NCBI RefSeq assembly: GCF_014697425.1
Contig: NZ_JACJRU010000010.1
Location: 62,001-126,000, forward strand
Direction of reading: 5' to 3'
Source: Nostoc sp. FACHB-110
GTDB taxonomy: Bacteria > Cyanobacteriota > Cyanobacteriia > Cyanobacteriales > Nostocaceae
Length of the DNA stretch: 64,000 nucleotides
Shown here one piece after another: positions 1 through 9,731 of this stretch. The notes below the pieces were generated by a model that saw only the letters and a list, made by a program, of their open reading frames with translations, searched no databases and was not told the DNA's origin. The position numbers and the translations under genes are program-made. Numbering within the stretch: the first letter of the stretch is position 1; the number at the start of each line of letters is the position of its first letter.

Positions 1-1628
1 TCAACACCACCAGTTAATAGGAATCCGACATCAGCATCATTGCTAGTTTCGATAGCTACACCAGCACCTACATAAGGTGAGACAGGGAAACGTTGATTAC
101 CTGTAGGATTGACGGGACGAGGAGCAAAATCTAAAGTTATCGGGACTAAAACTACAGTATCATCACCAAATACAGCCGAAGGGCGTACTGATATAGTCCG
201 AGTTAATCCAAGTTTGCTAATGACGGCAATGTTTCCTTCGCTTAAAGCGGAATCACCACCTAAACCAATATTGCCAGCAACTCCAACATAACTAGAACCA
301 CCACGAGTAGCTCTACCAGGATCAACATCAGTAGTTCCTCCAGGAGTATTGTTGTTTCCAGGTTGTTGACTTACATTCAAATTGGGTGGAATCAAAACTT
401 CGTTGATGACATGAATTACACCATTGCTCGCTTGAACATTTGGTTGAATTACAGTGGCATCGTTAACGGCAATTTGGTTATTAGCACTATTAACTTTGAT
501 ATTTACAGGTGTATCTTCGCTGGTTTTTAGTTCTCCTGATGACAATTGACTAGTAGTTAATTGTCCTGGAACCACATGATATCTGAGAATTTTCAGCAAT
601 AGTTCTCTATTTTCTGGTTGTTGTAGTTGCTGTACAGTTCCAGCAGGCAAAGCGGCAAATGCCTGATCTGTGGGTGCAAATACTGTGTAGGGGCCTGGTT
701 GTTGCAGAGTTTCAGCTAATCCAGCAGTTTTCAGTAAAGTAGTTAAGGTAGTAAAAGAATTACTAGACGCAGCGATCGAAACGATATCATTACCAGTGGG
801 AGTTGTACCAGTATTGCTAGCTGCTACAACATATTGGCTAGCCGGAAGATTGCTCGCCAAAGGTTGTGCTTGTCCCTGTCTGACTAAAGCTTGATATAAC
901 AACGCTGCGGCTTCCGCACGAGTTAAAGGTGCTTCAGGATTAAGTTGTTTAACGTTGGGATAGTTAACAACAATGTTAGCTTCAGTGGCGGCAGCTACAT
1001 TATTGACTGCATAGCTAGGAATTGTCGAAGCATCTGTGTAATAATTATTCAGAATATCTGATGCAGAATTGCTAGTACTTAAATTTAAACCACTAGATAT
1101 AGCTGCGATCGCCTGAACTTTGGGAATTTGCTGATTGGGACGAAACGTATTATCTGGATAACCTGCCATAAAACCTGTTTCGTAGGCTTCTTGAATCGCA
1201 GAAGTAGCCCAATAATTAGCAGGTACATCGGTAAATCCATTGGCACTAAGTTGTCGCACTGGATTTTGGTTAAAAGCCTTTTGAATCATGGCTGCAAATT
1301 CGGCACGAGTTACAGCTTGGTTTGGCCTAAACGTCCCATCAGGAAATCCAGTAATCACATTTCTGGTTGCCAGTGCTTGAATAAACGGGCTACTCCAGTA
1401 ATCTGTGCCAACATCCGAAAAATTTGTCGCTGCCGTAGGACTTACAGACGGAGTAGTATTTGGATCTGTAGTTGGGGTTGCATTGGGTTCTGTAGTGGGT
1501 GTTGTAGATGGAACCGTCGTTTGAGCCAAAGTTGGGGTCGCCACTACTAGCGGACTGATTGTAGCAGTTGTTACTCCTAAAGCCAGCAAAGTTGTATGTA
1601 TTAAAGACCAACGAAACAGACTACCCAT
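1..1628 (-). CDS. SLH-FAS1 outer-envelope protein (3' end beyond window)
   Basis: The minus-strand frame is open from an ATG at 1628 to the window edge (542 codons, no stop), so the C-terminus is missing. The start follows a GGAGGAAAA ribosome site. In order: a Sec signal peptide ending near TLAQ (about residue 37), a Thr/Pro-rich linker, three S-layer homology repeats (motifs such as FPDGTFRPNQ and YPDNTFRPNQ), a fasciclin (FAS1) domain with YTVFAPTDQAFAALP and YHVVPG, and a Gly-rich tail with alternating strands (SYVGVAGNIGLGGD) that looks like an outer-membrane beta-barrel. SLH domains bind peptidoglycan-linked polymers; FAS1 is an adhesion module. A structural or adhesive envelope role is inferred from the domains. 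Confidence 0.85.
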   Translation of the reverse strand, partial: MGSLFRWSLIHTTLLALGVTTATISPLVVATPTLAQTTVPSTTPTTEPNATPTTDPNTTPSVSPTAATNFSDVGTDYWSSPFIQALATRNVITGFPDGTFRPNQAVTRAEFAAMIQKAFNQNPVRQLSANGFTDVPANYWATSAIQEAYETGFMAGYPDNTFRPNQQIPKVQAIAAISSGLNLSTSNSASDILNNYYTDASTIPSYAVNNVAAATEANIVVNYPNVKQLNPEAPLTRAEAAALLYQALVRQGQAQPLASNLPASQYVVAASNTGTTPTGNDIVSIAASSNSFTTLTTLLKTAGLAETLQQPGPYTVFAPTDQAFAALPAGTVQQLQQPENRELLLKILRYHVVPGQLTTSQLSSGELKTSEDTPVNIKVNSANNQIAVNDATVIQPNVQASNGVIHVINEVLIPPNLNVSQQPGNNNTPGGTTDVDPGRATRGGSSYVGVAGNIGLGGDSALSEGNIAVISKLGLTRTISVRPSAVFGDDTVVLVPITLDFAPRPVNPTGNQRFPVSPYVGAGVAIETSNDADVGFLLTGGV

Positions 1629-2228
1629 GAAATTTTCCTCCAGACAAAGTTAGGTAGAAATATTGAAAATCAACATACTTTCTGAAAAGCAAGCTACTTT
1701 CTAGTCAGCTTTCAGCGTTATTTTGAAAACTATATGCGTATTTCGGCAAATGACCATATACTCCTATTTTTATTACGGAGATTTGTAATTTTAACTATCC
1801 TGCGACATAACATTTAGTAATAATTAAAATTTCAAAACAACAGCATATCTACAACTAAGTATTTCAAAATTTACTTCAGTTCAACAACTAGCTAAAGGTG
1901 ATTTTTTCCTGTCTATAATTTCATACCTAAGATAGTTGTATAGTTGCTGAAAACCCTAGGAAATTCCTTTTAAATGCAGAATTTTGCCGAAATCATAAGT
2001 TCATTATCCATATAAAACTGCGATTTAGCAGAGATATCGCCAAGTAAAAAAAGCTCTTTTTAAATTTAAATTGGTAAATTATAAATTGATAAAAATTTAT
2101 TAATCCTAGCGATTATATCCGTCCCAATAATCTACTTAAAGGTAGTTAACAAGCAAAAAAGTATCTTTCTGTGGTTTTATGGCCTAAGATTTTGAGATGC
2201 AAAAAAATCAGTCTTAAGGGAGATAAAA
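1629..2228. other. Intergenic region, divergent promoters
   Basis: This 600-base AT-rich gap separates two divergent genes and must hold both promoters. I see no further gene, repeat or clear operator. The ribosome sites of the two flanking genes are at its ends: GGAGGAAAA for the minus gene and AAGGGAGAT for the plus gene. Confidence 0.5.
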
Positions 2229-2990
2229 TTGGTATCAAAAGATAATTTTTTATTGCGTTGTTGCGCCGCATTGTTACTCTTTGGTCAAGTATGGCTGCAC
2301 ATACTCCAAGGAAAAACCTACTACCGCAAAGTTTTAGAACACATGGTGAAGGTTGGCCCTGGTTCTTTATCTCCAGTCCTACTAGTCAGCGGTTTTGCAG
2401 GTATGATTTTCACCATTCAAACAGCTAGAGAATTAGTCCAATTTGGTGCTGCTAGTGCAGTGGGAGGAGCTTTTGCATTAGCCTTTTGTCGAGAACTAGC
2501 ACCAATTTTGACAGCTAGTATTATTGCTGGACAAGTAGGGTCTGCTTTTGCCGCAGAATTAGGAGCAATGAGAGTGACAGAGCAAATTGATGCATTATAT
2601 ATGCTCAAAACTGATCCTATAGATTATCTAGTACTTCCCAGAGTCATAGCTTGCACTTTAATGATGCCGATAATGATGATTTTTGCCATTATTACGGGTA
2701 TTTTTGGTGGTGTGTTTGCCGCCGCTCAGTTTTACCAAGTGCTTCCCGAAGTATTTTTAGAATCTGTCAGAACTTTTTTAGAGCCGTCAGATTTATTGAC
2801 TATTTTGTTGAAAGGATTTATTTTTGGGATTTTAGTGGCGGTGAATGGTTGTAGTTGGGGACTAACTACTATCGGCGGAGCTAAAGAAGTGGGAGAATCA
2901 GCAACTATAGCAGTTGTGACCACTTGGGTGTCAATTTTTATTACTGATTTTATTTTGGCTTTAGTGCTATTTGAGGGGCCAGCATTTTAG
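2229..2990 (+). CDS. MlaE-family lipid ABC transporter permease
   Basis: A 253-residue integral membrane protein of the MlaE/YrbE permease family, the inner-membrane part of ABC systems that move phospholipids or related lipids between envelope membranes. Seen in the sequence: a short N-terminal segment, then five to six hydrophobic helices, and the family region around FCRELAPILTASIIAGQVGSAFAAELG followed by VTEQIDALYMLKTDP. The length is typical. The start is TTG at 2229, chosen because AAGGGAGAT lies just upstream and no ATG fits. No ATPase or MCE-domain partner is adjacent; in cyanobacteria these components are often encoded apart. The substrate is not known from sequence. Confidence 0.85.
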   Translation: MVSKDNFLLRCCAALLLFGQVWLHILQGKTYYRKVLEHMVKVGPGSLSPVLLVSGFAGMIFTIQTARELVQFGAASAVGGAFALAFCRELAPILTASIIAGQVGSAFAAELGAMRVTEQIDALYMLKTDPIDYLVLPRVIACTLMMPIMMIFAIITGIFGGVFAAAQFYQVLPEVFLESVRTFLEPSDLLTILLKGFIFGILVAVNGCSWGLTTIGGAKEVGESATIAVVTTWVSIFITDFILALVLFEGPAF

Positions 2991-3291
2991 TAGTGGCTTT
3001 TGAATAGTTGAAAATGTAACCTCAGTAAAGATTCGTAATTAATTTTACAGAAGACGAAGCTAGTTGCTTACCAGTAGACTCATAATTGGTATCACTAAAA
3101 ACTTGGCTAAACAAAAGACTGATACTATCTTAGATTTTCAATCTGGGATGAGAGTTTAGACAGGCTTTATTAGTCAATTTTTAATTTGCGATGACTTTAA
3201 TTAGTTAGATTGGCGAAACATAATTTATTACAGCTTTCCTGAGAGAAAAGTTGAAGTTTGCCTTGGCAATTTATTTTTGTAGTAAAAAATT
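2991..3291. other. Intergenic region
   Basis: About 300 AT-rich bases between the permease gene and lemA. Expected to hold the lemA promoter. No repeat or hairpin of note was seen. Confidence 0.4.
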
Positions 3292-3888
3292 ATGAATTTT
3301 ATGGGAATCCTCATATTTTTGATTGCTTTAGTCGCAACAGTAATTCTAATTATCATTAGTAGTTACAACGATTTAGTAAAACTCCGCAATCGTTATCAGA
3401 ATGCTTTTTCACAAATTGATGTGCAGTTACAACGTCGCTATGATCTCATACCCAATTTGGTAGAAACAGCCAAAGGGTACATGAAACATGAACGAGAAAC
3501 TTTAGAAGCTGTCATTGCTGCACGTAATTCAGCTGTTAATGCTAGTAGCCGCGCTGTAGAAAATCCAGGTGATCCACAAGCGATGCAGCAATTAGGTAAT
3601 GCGGAAGCTTCGTTAACAAATGCCTTAAGCCGTTTGATGGTAATTTCTGAATCTTATCCAGAATTGAAAGCCGATCGCACAATGACTCAAGTGATGGAAG
3701 AACTATCTTCTACAGAAAATCGAGTTGCATTTGCACGTCAGGCTTTTAATGATGCGGTAACTGTTTACAACACTAAAAAAGAATCTTTTCCTAGTAATTT
3801 AGTAGCAGGTATTTTTAACTTTAACATTGCCCAATTGCTACCAGAATCTGCGCCCGAAGTCAAACAAGCTCCTCGCATATCTTTTTAA
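3292..3888 (+). CDS. lemA: LemA family protein
   Basis: A 198-residue protein of the LemA family. It has one N-terminal membrane helix (about residues 4-23), then the family hallmark YNDLVKLRNRYQNAFSQIDVQLQRRYDLIPNLVETAKGY-type region in which a membrane-anchored helical bundle begins (key motifs RYDLIPNLV and KGYMKHE), and a later NFNIAQLLPES tail resembling the family ending. The biochemical function of LemA is unsettled. Only 3 bp separate it from the M48 peptidase gene downstream, so the two are almost certainly cotranscribed; this pairing of LemA with an M48/HtpX-like protease recurs in bacteria and suggests work in membrane protein quality control. Confidence 0.9.
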   Translation: MNFMGILIFLIALVATVILIIISSYNDLVKLRNRYQNAFSQIDVQLQRRYDLIPNLVETAKGYMKHERETLEAVIAARNSAVNASSRAVENPGDPQAMQQLGNAEASLTNALSRLMVISESYPELKADRTMTQVMEELSSTENRVAFARQAFNDAVTVYNTKKESFPSNLVAGIFNFNIAQLLPESAPEVKQAPRISF

Positions 3889-3891
3889 ATT

Positions 3892-5793
3892 ATGAATTTC
3901 TTTGAGCATCAAGACCAAGCGAGACAAAATACACAAAAGTTAATCGGGTTATACGTTTTATCTATAGGAGTAATGATTGGGGCAATTTATCTTGCTACGT
4001 TATTTTTTTTGCGTATGGCTCCGCGTGTCTGGTGGCATGGACAATTGTTTTTGAGTGTAGTTTGTGTAACGACAATTGCGATCGCATTAGCGAGTTTGTA
4101 TAAAATTCTTTGTCTGCGTGAAGGTGGTAGAGTTATCGCCCAAGAATTAGGCGGGCGATTATTAATATCAGACATAGCTAATGAACAAGAGCGACAACTG
4201 TTAAATATTGTTGAAGAAATGGCGATCGCATCTGGTATTTCTGTGCCAGCAGTTTATCTTTTAGATGCGGAAAAGAGTATTAATGCTTTTGCTGCGGGGT
4301 TTACAGCCAACGATGCTGTGATTGGCGTAACACACGGCACTTTACAATTCCTCAACCGAGAAGAATTACAAGGTGTCATCGGACATGAATTTAGCCACAT
4401 TCTCAACGGAGATATGCGGTTAAATTTGCGTTTGATAGGCTTACTGCACGGTATTTTGTTTATTTACTTCACTGGCAGATTGTTATGGGAATTTCGGAGT
4501 AACTCCCGCGAAGATAAAGGCTTACCCTTGTGGGGGTTTGGTTTAGCACTGATTCTCATTGGCAGTGTGGGATTTTTTTGCGGTACTTTAATCAAAGCTG
4601 CAATTTCGCGTCAGCGAGAATTTTTGGCGGATGCTTCTGCTGTACAGTTTACGCGCAACCCTGATGGCATTACAGGCGTTTTAGAAAAACTCCAAAGAAT
4701 GGATTCACGCTTGATTGCACCACGCGCGGAAGCTGCTAGTCATATGTTTTTTGGCAACGCCCTCAACCCATCTTTTTGGGACGAGATGCTAGCTACCCAC
4801 CCACCTTTAGCAGAAAGAATTCGTCGGGTTCGGGGTGTTAAGGTGCGTAATTCCGGCTCTATGCCTACTCATTACCAAAGGCAGTCCCATACTCAAGAAT
4901 CTCTAGTGATGGGTTTAGCGGGTGGTACGACAGCAAACATCACAGCCGAACAGGTGGTGAATCAAATAGGTACTGTTGCACCAGAGCATTTTGCCCATGC
5001 TCAAGCACTGTTGTCTGAGTTACCAGAATCTCTACGCCTGGGTGTCAGAGAGCAGCAAAGTGCAATGGCTATAGTCTTGGCACTGGCTTTAGAAAATGAA
5101 AATCCAGCTATCAGAGAACGTCAACTTACTTGGTTACAGCAAGTGCAGCCTGTTGATATCGTGGAAAAGATTTTGGCATTTAACAGCGAAGTTAGTCTAT
5201 TACATGCTAAGTTGCGCTTACCATTGTTGGATTTAACCATCCCTGCATTACGTCAAGGTTCCGCCACAGATTGTCAACGGCTGTGCAAATATATTCATGG
5301 TTTAGCCATTGTCAACCGTAATTTATCGTTGTGGTATTTTGTGTTGCAGTTGGTATTGTGGCATCGTCTTCAGCCTTGTATTCATCCAACAGCCTCTATA
5401 TCTGTGGAGTTTAACTCAATAGAACAGATTTGGCCAGATAGCATCAACGTGCTGTCGGCACTAGCAAGAGTGGGACATCCTCAAGCAGAAGCCGCTGCCT
5501 ATGCTTTTCGCTGCGGTGTTTTTCGGTTGCCAGGAGCCGGACAAAAAGAAATATCAGATACTTTAGCTCCCAGTGATTTTGCTGTGGTGAAAAACAGTCT
5601 TGAGCGTTTGCGCCTAGCTAGTCCTAAAATTAAGCAAGCAGTTGTTGATGCCTGCGCCCATACGGTTTTGGTAGATAACAAAGTAACTCCCCAAGAAGCA
5701 GATTTACTCAGAGCGATCGCTATGACTCTAGACTGTCCTATACCACCATTTTTAAATGCTCAACGTAGCAATTTTGTAAAGAAAAAACCTTGA
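3892..5793 (+). CDS. M48 family membrane metallopeptidase (HtpX-like)
   Basis: A 633-residue zinc metalloprotease. Two N-terminal membrane helices (about residues 20-40 and 52-72) precede the peptidase domain with the zinc motif HEFSH at residues 165-169. Further membrane helices follow at about 180-200 and 210-235, and the third zinc ligand should be the Glu of RQREFLADA. The Ste24/HtpX-like core ends near residue 320 (THPPLAERIRRV). The remaining 300 residues are a helical extension absent from compact HtpX; its C-terminal part (VVDACAHTVLVDNKVTPQEADLLRAIA motif region) resembles TerB-like tails. It follows lemA after 3 bp. Predicted cytoplasmic-membrane protease for damaged membrane proteins. 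Confidence 0.88.
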   Translation: MNFFEHQDQARQNTQKLIGLYVLSIGVMIGAIYLATLFFLRMAPRVWWHGQLFLSVVCVTTIAIALASLYKILCLREGGRVIAQELGGRLLISDIANEQERQLLNIVEEMAIASGISVPAVYLLDAEKSINAFAAGFTANDAVIGVTHGTLQFLNREELQGVIGHEFSHILNGDMRLNLRLIGLLHGILFIYFTGRLLWEFRSNSREDKGLPLWGFGLALILIGSVGFFCGTLIKAAISRQREFLADASAVQFTRNPDGITGVLEKLQRMDSRLIAPRAEAASHMFFGNALNPSFWDEMLATHPPLAERIRRVRGVKVRNSGSMPTHYQRQSHTQESLVMGLAGGTTANITAEQVVNQIGTVAPEHFAHAQALLSELPESLRLGVREQQSAMAIVLALALENENPAIRERQLTWLQQVQPVDIVEKILAFNSEVSLLHAKLRLPLLDLTIPALRQGSATDCQRLCKYIHGLAIVNRNLSLWYFVLQLVLWHRLQPCIHPTASISVEFNSIEQIWPDSINVLSALARVGHPQAEAAAYAFRCGVFRLPGAGQKEISDTLAPSDFAVVKNSLERLRLASPKIKQAVVDACAHTVLVDNKVTPQEADLLRAIAMTLDCPIPPFLNAQRSNFVKKKP

Positions 5794-6071
5794 TAGCTGA
5801 ACTAATCACTCATAGCTGGTATTGGTAATGTTAGACACATGATTCAGGAAACTAATTTCAATTACCAAGTATCACTAACTAGTTTGTATTTAAAATAACG
5901 CTTCTCAACTTTGATGATGTATGTAAGGTCAAGCATTAACTACTGAGTAACTTAGATAAAATAGGTAAAGCAAGACTACCAGTTAATTAAAAAATTTTAT
6001 CAAAATGATAGTTTAGTCAGCAATCCCGAAATTCGCTTGTTATATTGTATTAAATAACTATGTAGCTGATT

Positions 6072-6806
6072 ATGGGGAAAGCTGTGCGTGATGATTTACA
6101 TGGTTTAGAAATTAGTACCAAAGAACTGCAACAATTAACTAATTTGCCTGTCAAATATCAACTAGTTTTAATTACCAACCCTCTCAAACAGTTTAGCAAA
6201 CAAATTTTTTATAAAATGAAAGGTTCGGAGGGGGCAACTGTTGTTTTTCTTAGCTTTTCTATATTTGTTTTTAGTTATCTAGGATTTGATATTATTATCC
6301 GGCTGTTTGCTAACTGGTTAGTCATTCCTTCTTGGATACTATTATTAATAGTCTGTTTTCTTGGCAGTGGAATAGCACAATTGATGTTTTATTTATTCTG
6401 GCGCAATGTGCTAAAAATCCTGAAAGAAAATATGACTTATTCTCTGAAAATCCTCTTAGAGGATGTTGATAGATATAATTCTATAATTAAAGCCATAGAT
6501 ATTAATGACCAAATAGAAGAAGCTGGTAATCCAGATGTTGCTATTCATCAAAGAGAAAGGGTACTTTCTGCCTTAAAACTTACCAGAGATGATTTAGTCC
6601 GTGCTTTAAAAACTGAGAGAATTTTACGAGAAAATCAAAATTTTATTGTGAGTAATGCTGAATTATTTGCCAATAATCTAGCCACTTTAACGGCAATGCA
6701 AGTGACAGAAAAGGCTACTGAGCATGGCAAATTATTAAACGAAGCATTACAGATTGCTTTAGATGTGCAGTATGAGATGAAAAAATTACAAAGTCAGGGA
6801 GGATAA
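6072..6806 (+). CDS. Two-helix membrane protein of unknown function
   Basis: A 244-residue protein I do not recognise. It has a soluble N-terminus of about 55 residues, two hydrophobic helices (about 58-80 and 86-115), and a long charged helical C-terminal half likely to form a coiled coil (ERVLSALKLTRDDLVRALKTER and EKATEHGKLLNEALQIA regions). Base composition and codon use match its neighbours. It stands alone: the flanking gaps are 278 bp upstream and over 500 bp downstream. Starts at ATG 6072 (MGKAVRDD), with no strong ribosome site. A scaffold-like or signalling role is possible but not shown. Confidence 0.6.
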   Translation: MGKAVRDDLHGLEISTKELQQLTNLPVKYQLVLITNPLKQFSKQIFYKMKGSEGATVVFLSFSIFVFSYLGFDIIIRLFANWLVIPSWILLLIVCFLGSGIAQLMFYLFWRNVLKILKENMTYSLKILLEDVDRYNSIIKAIDINDQIEEAGNPDVAIHQRERVLSALKLTRDDLVRALKTERILRENQNFIVSNAELFANNLATLTAMQVTEKATEHGKLLNEALQIALDVQYEMKKLQSQGG

Positions 6807-7349
6807 CGGGAAGAAAACTTTTGATTTGAGATGGCAAATTACTATCTGAGCCAAAGATATATACTCACATCTTGCACCTAGCCCCAGCGAATGGAATTCG
6901 CGGCTATACAAACGAAGTCCGCCTACGCGGACTGATGAGAAATCAAGGGTTTGGAACCCGCGCAGGCGGGTTTTGTCTGTGTAGCCGCGACTTCAGTCGC
7001 AGGCGTGCAAGATATGAGTATAGCCGTTCTCATACTAGTGAGATACAAAGTTTTTTCGTTTTAGGGAACAGGAAACAGTGAATAAATTGGCGTGTACTTC
7101 ATTAGATTGGGAAACGCTATAGCAATCCTATTTGATTAATAAATTACTCAAGCAGGCAGGGAATAGGGAGTAGGAAGCGAATTGGTTGACGTTTAATTTA
7201 GAACTACGATAGATGCTTTCAGATATCTGAAACATTTGTAAATGTGGATTAGCTACTGCCTCTTTTAATTTTTGAGCGATCGAGATTTCGCAGTGTTACT
7301 ATTCCCGATCTAACATAAAGAAGTGTAAACTAAAAAATCGCCTACAGGC
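6807..7349. other. Intergenic region with dispersed repeat
   Basis: Non-coding stretch of 543 bases that contains the palindromic repeat at 6860-7022. Near 7119-7138 is the word AGCAATCCTATTTGATT, which recurs near 50345, another dispersed Nostoc-type sequence. No gene is supported. Confidence 0.5.
6860..7022. repeat. Large palindromic dispersed repeat, copy A
   Basis: An imperfect palindrome of 163 bases. The outer arms, 6860-6877 and 7005-7022, match at 17 of 18 positions (both read TATACTCA.ATCTTGCAC inward). The interior holds smaller hairpins rich in GCG. The core around 6903-6983 is shared with the copy at 50777-50936 (matching words include GCGGACT.ATGA.AAATCAA and GTTTTGTCTGTGTAGCC). 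It has no transposase, so it is MITE-like. A small ORF inside it is not a gene. Confidence 0.75.
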
Positions 7350-8117
7350 ATGGACTGGAAAGAAATTAGAGGTAACTGGGTACTCATTCCCCAAAATCCC
7401 AAAGGAATTATCCATTTTTTAGGGGGTGCATTTGTCGCTACCGCACCACACTTGACTTACCGTTGCTTATTAGAACAGTTAGCCAATAAGGGATATGTTG
7501 TTATAGCTACCCCTTTTGTGAATACATTAGATCATATAGCGATCGCAAAATCTGTCTTGCTGAACTTTGAACGTACTCTCGAACGTTTACACGACTCAGC
7601 TTTACTGCGTAAGCTGTATCTCCCTACCTATGGTATTGGACATAGTATGGGTTGCAAACTCCACTTGCTCATAGGTAGCCTTTGTCCGGTAGAACGAGCC
7701 GGAAATATTTTAATCTCCTTTAATAACTATGCGGCTAAAGATGCGATTCCTCTAGTAGAACAACTAAATTCTACATTGGCGATTGAATTTACACCCTCGC
7801 CATTAGAAACTAACAAAATAGTGCAGCAAAATTATCAAATCCGCCGCAACTTATTAATTAAATTCCATAACGATACCCTTGACCAATCAGCCGCTTTAAC
7901 CAAAATCTTACAACAACGCTTTCCAGATATGGTGACAACTCAAACATTAACTGGAAATCATACAACGCCTTTAGGACAAGATATTCAATGGCAACCAGGC
8001 AATTCATTCACTCCCTTCGATGCTTTTGGACAATGGTTTAAGCAAGAAGTATATCGAGATTTAAATCAACTCAAAAATTCTATTCTTTTGTGGCTAAATC
8101 CTTTATCGCCACCATAA
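7350..8117 (+). CDS. DUF1350 alpha/beta-hydrolase-like protein
   Basis: A 255-residue protein of the DUF1350 family, found in cyanobacteria and plastids. It begins WKEIRGNWVLIP, then FLGGAFVATAPHLTYR, as expected for the family, and has a nucleophile-elbow-like GIGHSMGCKLH motif near residue 97, pointing to an alpha/beta-hydrolase fold with Ser as possible nucleophile. A late His (TGNHTTPLG, near residue 203) could complete a triad. The substrate is unknown. It is monocistronic in appearance; the start ATG at 7350 gives the expected family N-terminus. Confidence 0.8.
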   Translation: MDWKEIRGNWVLIPQNPKGIIHFLGGAFVATAPHLTYRCLLEQLANKGYVVIATPFVNTLDHIAIAKSVLLNFERTLERLHDSALLRKLYLPTYGIGHSMGCKLHLLIGSLCPVERAGNILISFNNYAAKDAIPLVEQLNSTLAIEFTPSPLETNKIVQQNYQIRRNLLIKFHNDTLDQSAALTKILQQRFPDMVTTQTLTGNHTTPLGQDIQWQPGNSFTPFDAFGQWFKQEVYRDLNQLKNSILLWLNPLSPP

Positions 8118-8265
8118 TATTTGCTTCAGATGGAAATTAGAGAAATCGGCTGAATAATTAGGATGGGTTATCCAGATTGGGGATTGTAGTTAAAAGGATT
8201 TAGCCTCAGAACTTCTATCTGGTTTGCCTATCCTTTTTAATTTTTTTCATACAATATTTATTTAT

Positions 8266-9408
8266 ATGATTATGTTTCAAATTCTCGTAATTGATGATGA
8301 CCCTACCATTCAAATATTTTTGAAAAGATTGTTAGAAAAACAAGGCTATCAGGTAATTACTGCTTGTAATGGTGAAGAGGGAATCGCTCAGGCAATTTCT
8401 TGCCGTCCTGCCTTAATTATTTGTGACTGGATTATGCCATTATTAAATGGAATAGAAGTCTGTAAATATATTAAATCTGATCCCGATTTATCTACTAGTT
8501 TTTTTATTTTATTAACTTCTTTAGATTCAGTCGCCGATCGCGTCAAGGGATTAGATGCAGGTGCGGATGATTTTATCTCTAAGCCTATCGAACAAAACGA
8601 ATTAAAGGCCAGAGTTAGGGCTGGATTGCGACTGCATCAATTAAGCCGAGATTTACAAACGCAAAAACAGCTTTTAGAAACCGAACTAGCTGAAGCTGCA
8701 GACTATGTGCGATCGCTTTTACCATTACCAATCACCGAACCATTACATATTGACTCTTATTTTATTCCCTCACGTCAACTAGGTGGTGATTGTTTCGATT
8801 ATTATTGGCTAGATTCTCATTATTTAGCCGTTTATTTATTAGATACTGCTGGGCATGGACTAAAAGCAACTCTGCCGTCTATTTCGGTTTTAAATTTATT
8901 GCGTTCTCGTGCCTTAAAAGATTTGAATTACTATCAACCTAGTGAAGTACTGAAAGCCTTAAATGAAACCTTTCAGATGAATTATCAAAATGATAAATAC
9001 TTTACTATTTGGTATGGAGTTTATAACTATGAAACTCGCCAGTTAACTTATGCTAGTGCTGGGCATCCCCCGGCGATTTTAGTATCAGGTAACTCATCCA
9101 GAAATGCCGAATTTAAACTATTAAGAACCCCGGGAATGCCTGTTGGGATGTTTCCTGAAGCCAAATATGTAGATGCCTATTGTGAAGTAGAAAGCTTGAG
9201 TAATCTTTATATTTTTAGCGATGGTGCTTACGAAATTACTAAATCTGATGGCACACTTTGGAGTTTAGATGGGTTAATTCAGATACTCACGAGTTTACAA
9301 AATACTCTTGACTGTCCACTCGAACAAGTATTAAATTACCTAATTTCTTTAAACTCCAAAGATGCTTTTGATGATGATTTATCAATCTTACGAATCAAAT
9401 TTAATTAG
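8266..9408 (+). CDS. Response regulator with PP2C (RsbU/SpoIIE-type) phosphatase domain
   Basis: About 380 residues: an N-terminal receiver domain (FQILVIDDD, phospho-acceptor Asp in IICDWIMP, conserved Lys in FISKPIE), a short coiled linker (about 125-155), and a PP2C-type Ser phosphatase domain with GGDCFDYYWL, DTAGHGLKA and DDDLSIL metal-site motifs. Such proteins dephosphorylate an anti-anti-sigma factor on receiving a phosphorelay signal. The frame extends to a TTG at 8224, but ATG 8266 (or 8272) directly before FQILVIDDD is more plausible; no ribosome site decides. It converges on the STAS gene at 9405 with a 4-base overlap, a likely partner. Confidence 0.88.
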   Translation: MIMFQILVIDDDPTIQIFLKRLLEKQGYQVITACNGEEGIAQAISCRPALIICDWIMPLLNGIEVCKYIKSDPDLSTSFFILLTSLDSVADRVKGLDAGADDFISKPIEQNELKARVRAGLRLHQLSRDLQTQKQLLETELAEAADYVRSLLPLPITEPLHIDSYFIPSRQLGGDCFDYYWLDSHYLAVYLLDTAGHGLKATLPSISVLNLLRSRALKDLNYYQPSEVLKALNETFQMNYQNDKYFTIWYGVYNYETRQLTYASAGHPPAILVSGNSSRNAEFKLLRTPGMPVGMFPEAKYVDAYCEVESLSNLYIFSDGAYEITKSDGTLWSLDGLIQILTSLQNTLDCPLEQVLNYLISLNSKDAFDDDLSILRIKFN

Positions 9409-9731
9409 CTGTTTGCCAGCACTATTTGATGAAAATCCTCTTGAGTAGGGAAAATTTCAAATACTTTATCCATGCCAGTCACTTCAAATAAAATTCTGAT
9501 TTGTTCGTTAATAGAACAAAGAACTAATTTTGTATCTGTTGCTCTTAAGGTTTTAAAGGCTAATACTAAAGCTCCTAAGGCTATACTGTCCATAAATGTC
9601 ACATCTTGACAGTCCACTAAAACGATTTTTGCGCCACTTTCTTGGAGATAAGTAATATTGTCTCTTAGTTCTTGTGAGTTAGCAGTATTGATAATGCCAT
9701 TGAGTTTCACAACTTTAACTTGCTGTTCCAT
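9405..9731 (-). CDS. STAS-domain anti-anti-sigma factor
   Basis: A 108-residue single-domain STAS protein of the SpoIIAA/RsbV type. The phosphorylatable Ser is expected at residue 49 in the motif DVTFMDSIALGAL. Family partners are an anti-sigma Ser kinase, which phosphorylates that Ser, and a PP2C phosphatase, which removes the phosphate; the phosphatase is probably the convergent neighbour. No RsbW-type kinase gene lies in the window. The ends of the two genes overlap by 4 bases. Confidence 0.9.
   Translation of the reverse strand: MEQQVKVVKLNGIINTANSQELRDNITYLQESGAKIVLVDCQDVTFMDSIALGALVLAFKTLRATDTKLVLCSINEQIRILFEVTGMDKVFEIFPTQEDFHQIVLANS

Noticed and set aside
1128..1550. A plus-strand ORF of 140 codons
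   Set aside because: It is antisense to the SLH-FAS1 gene, with repeats of that gene's codon pattern, and the translation looks random.
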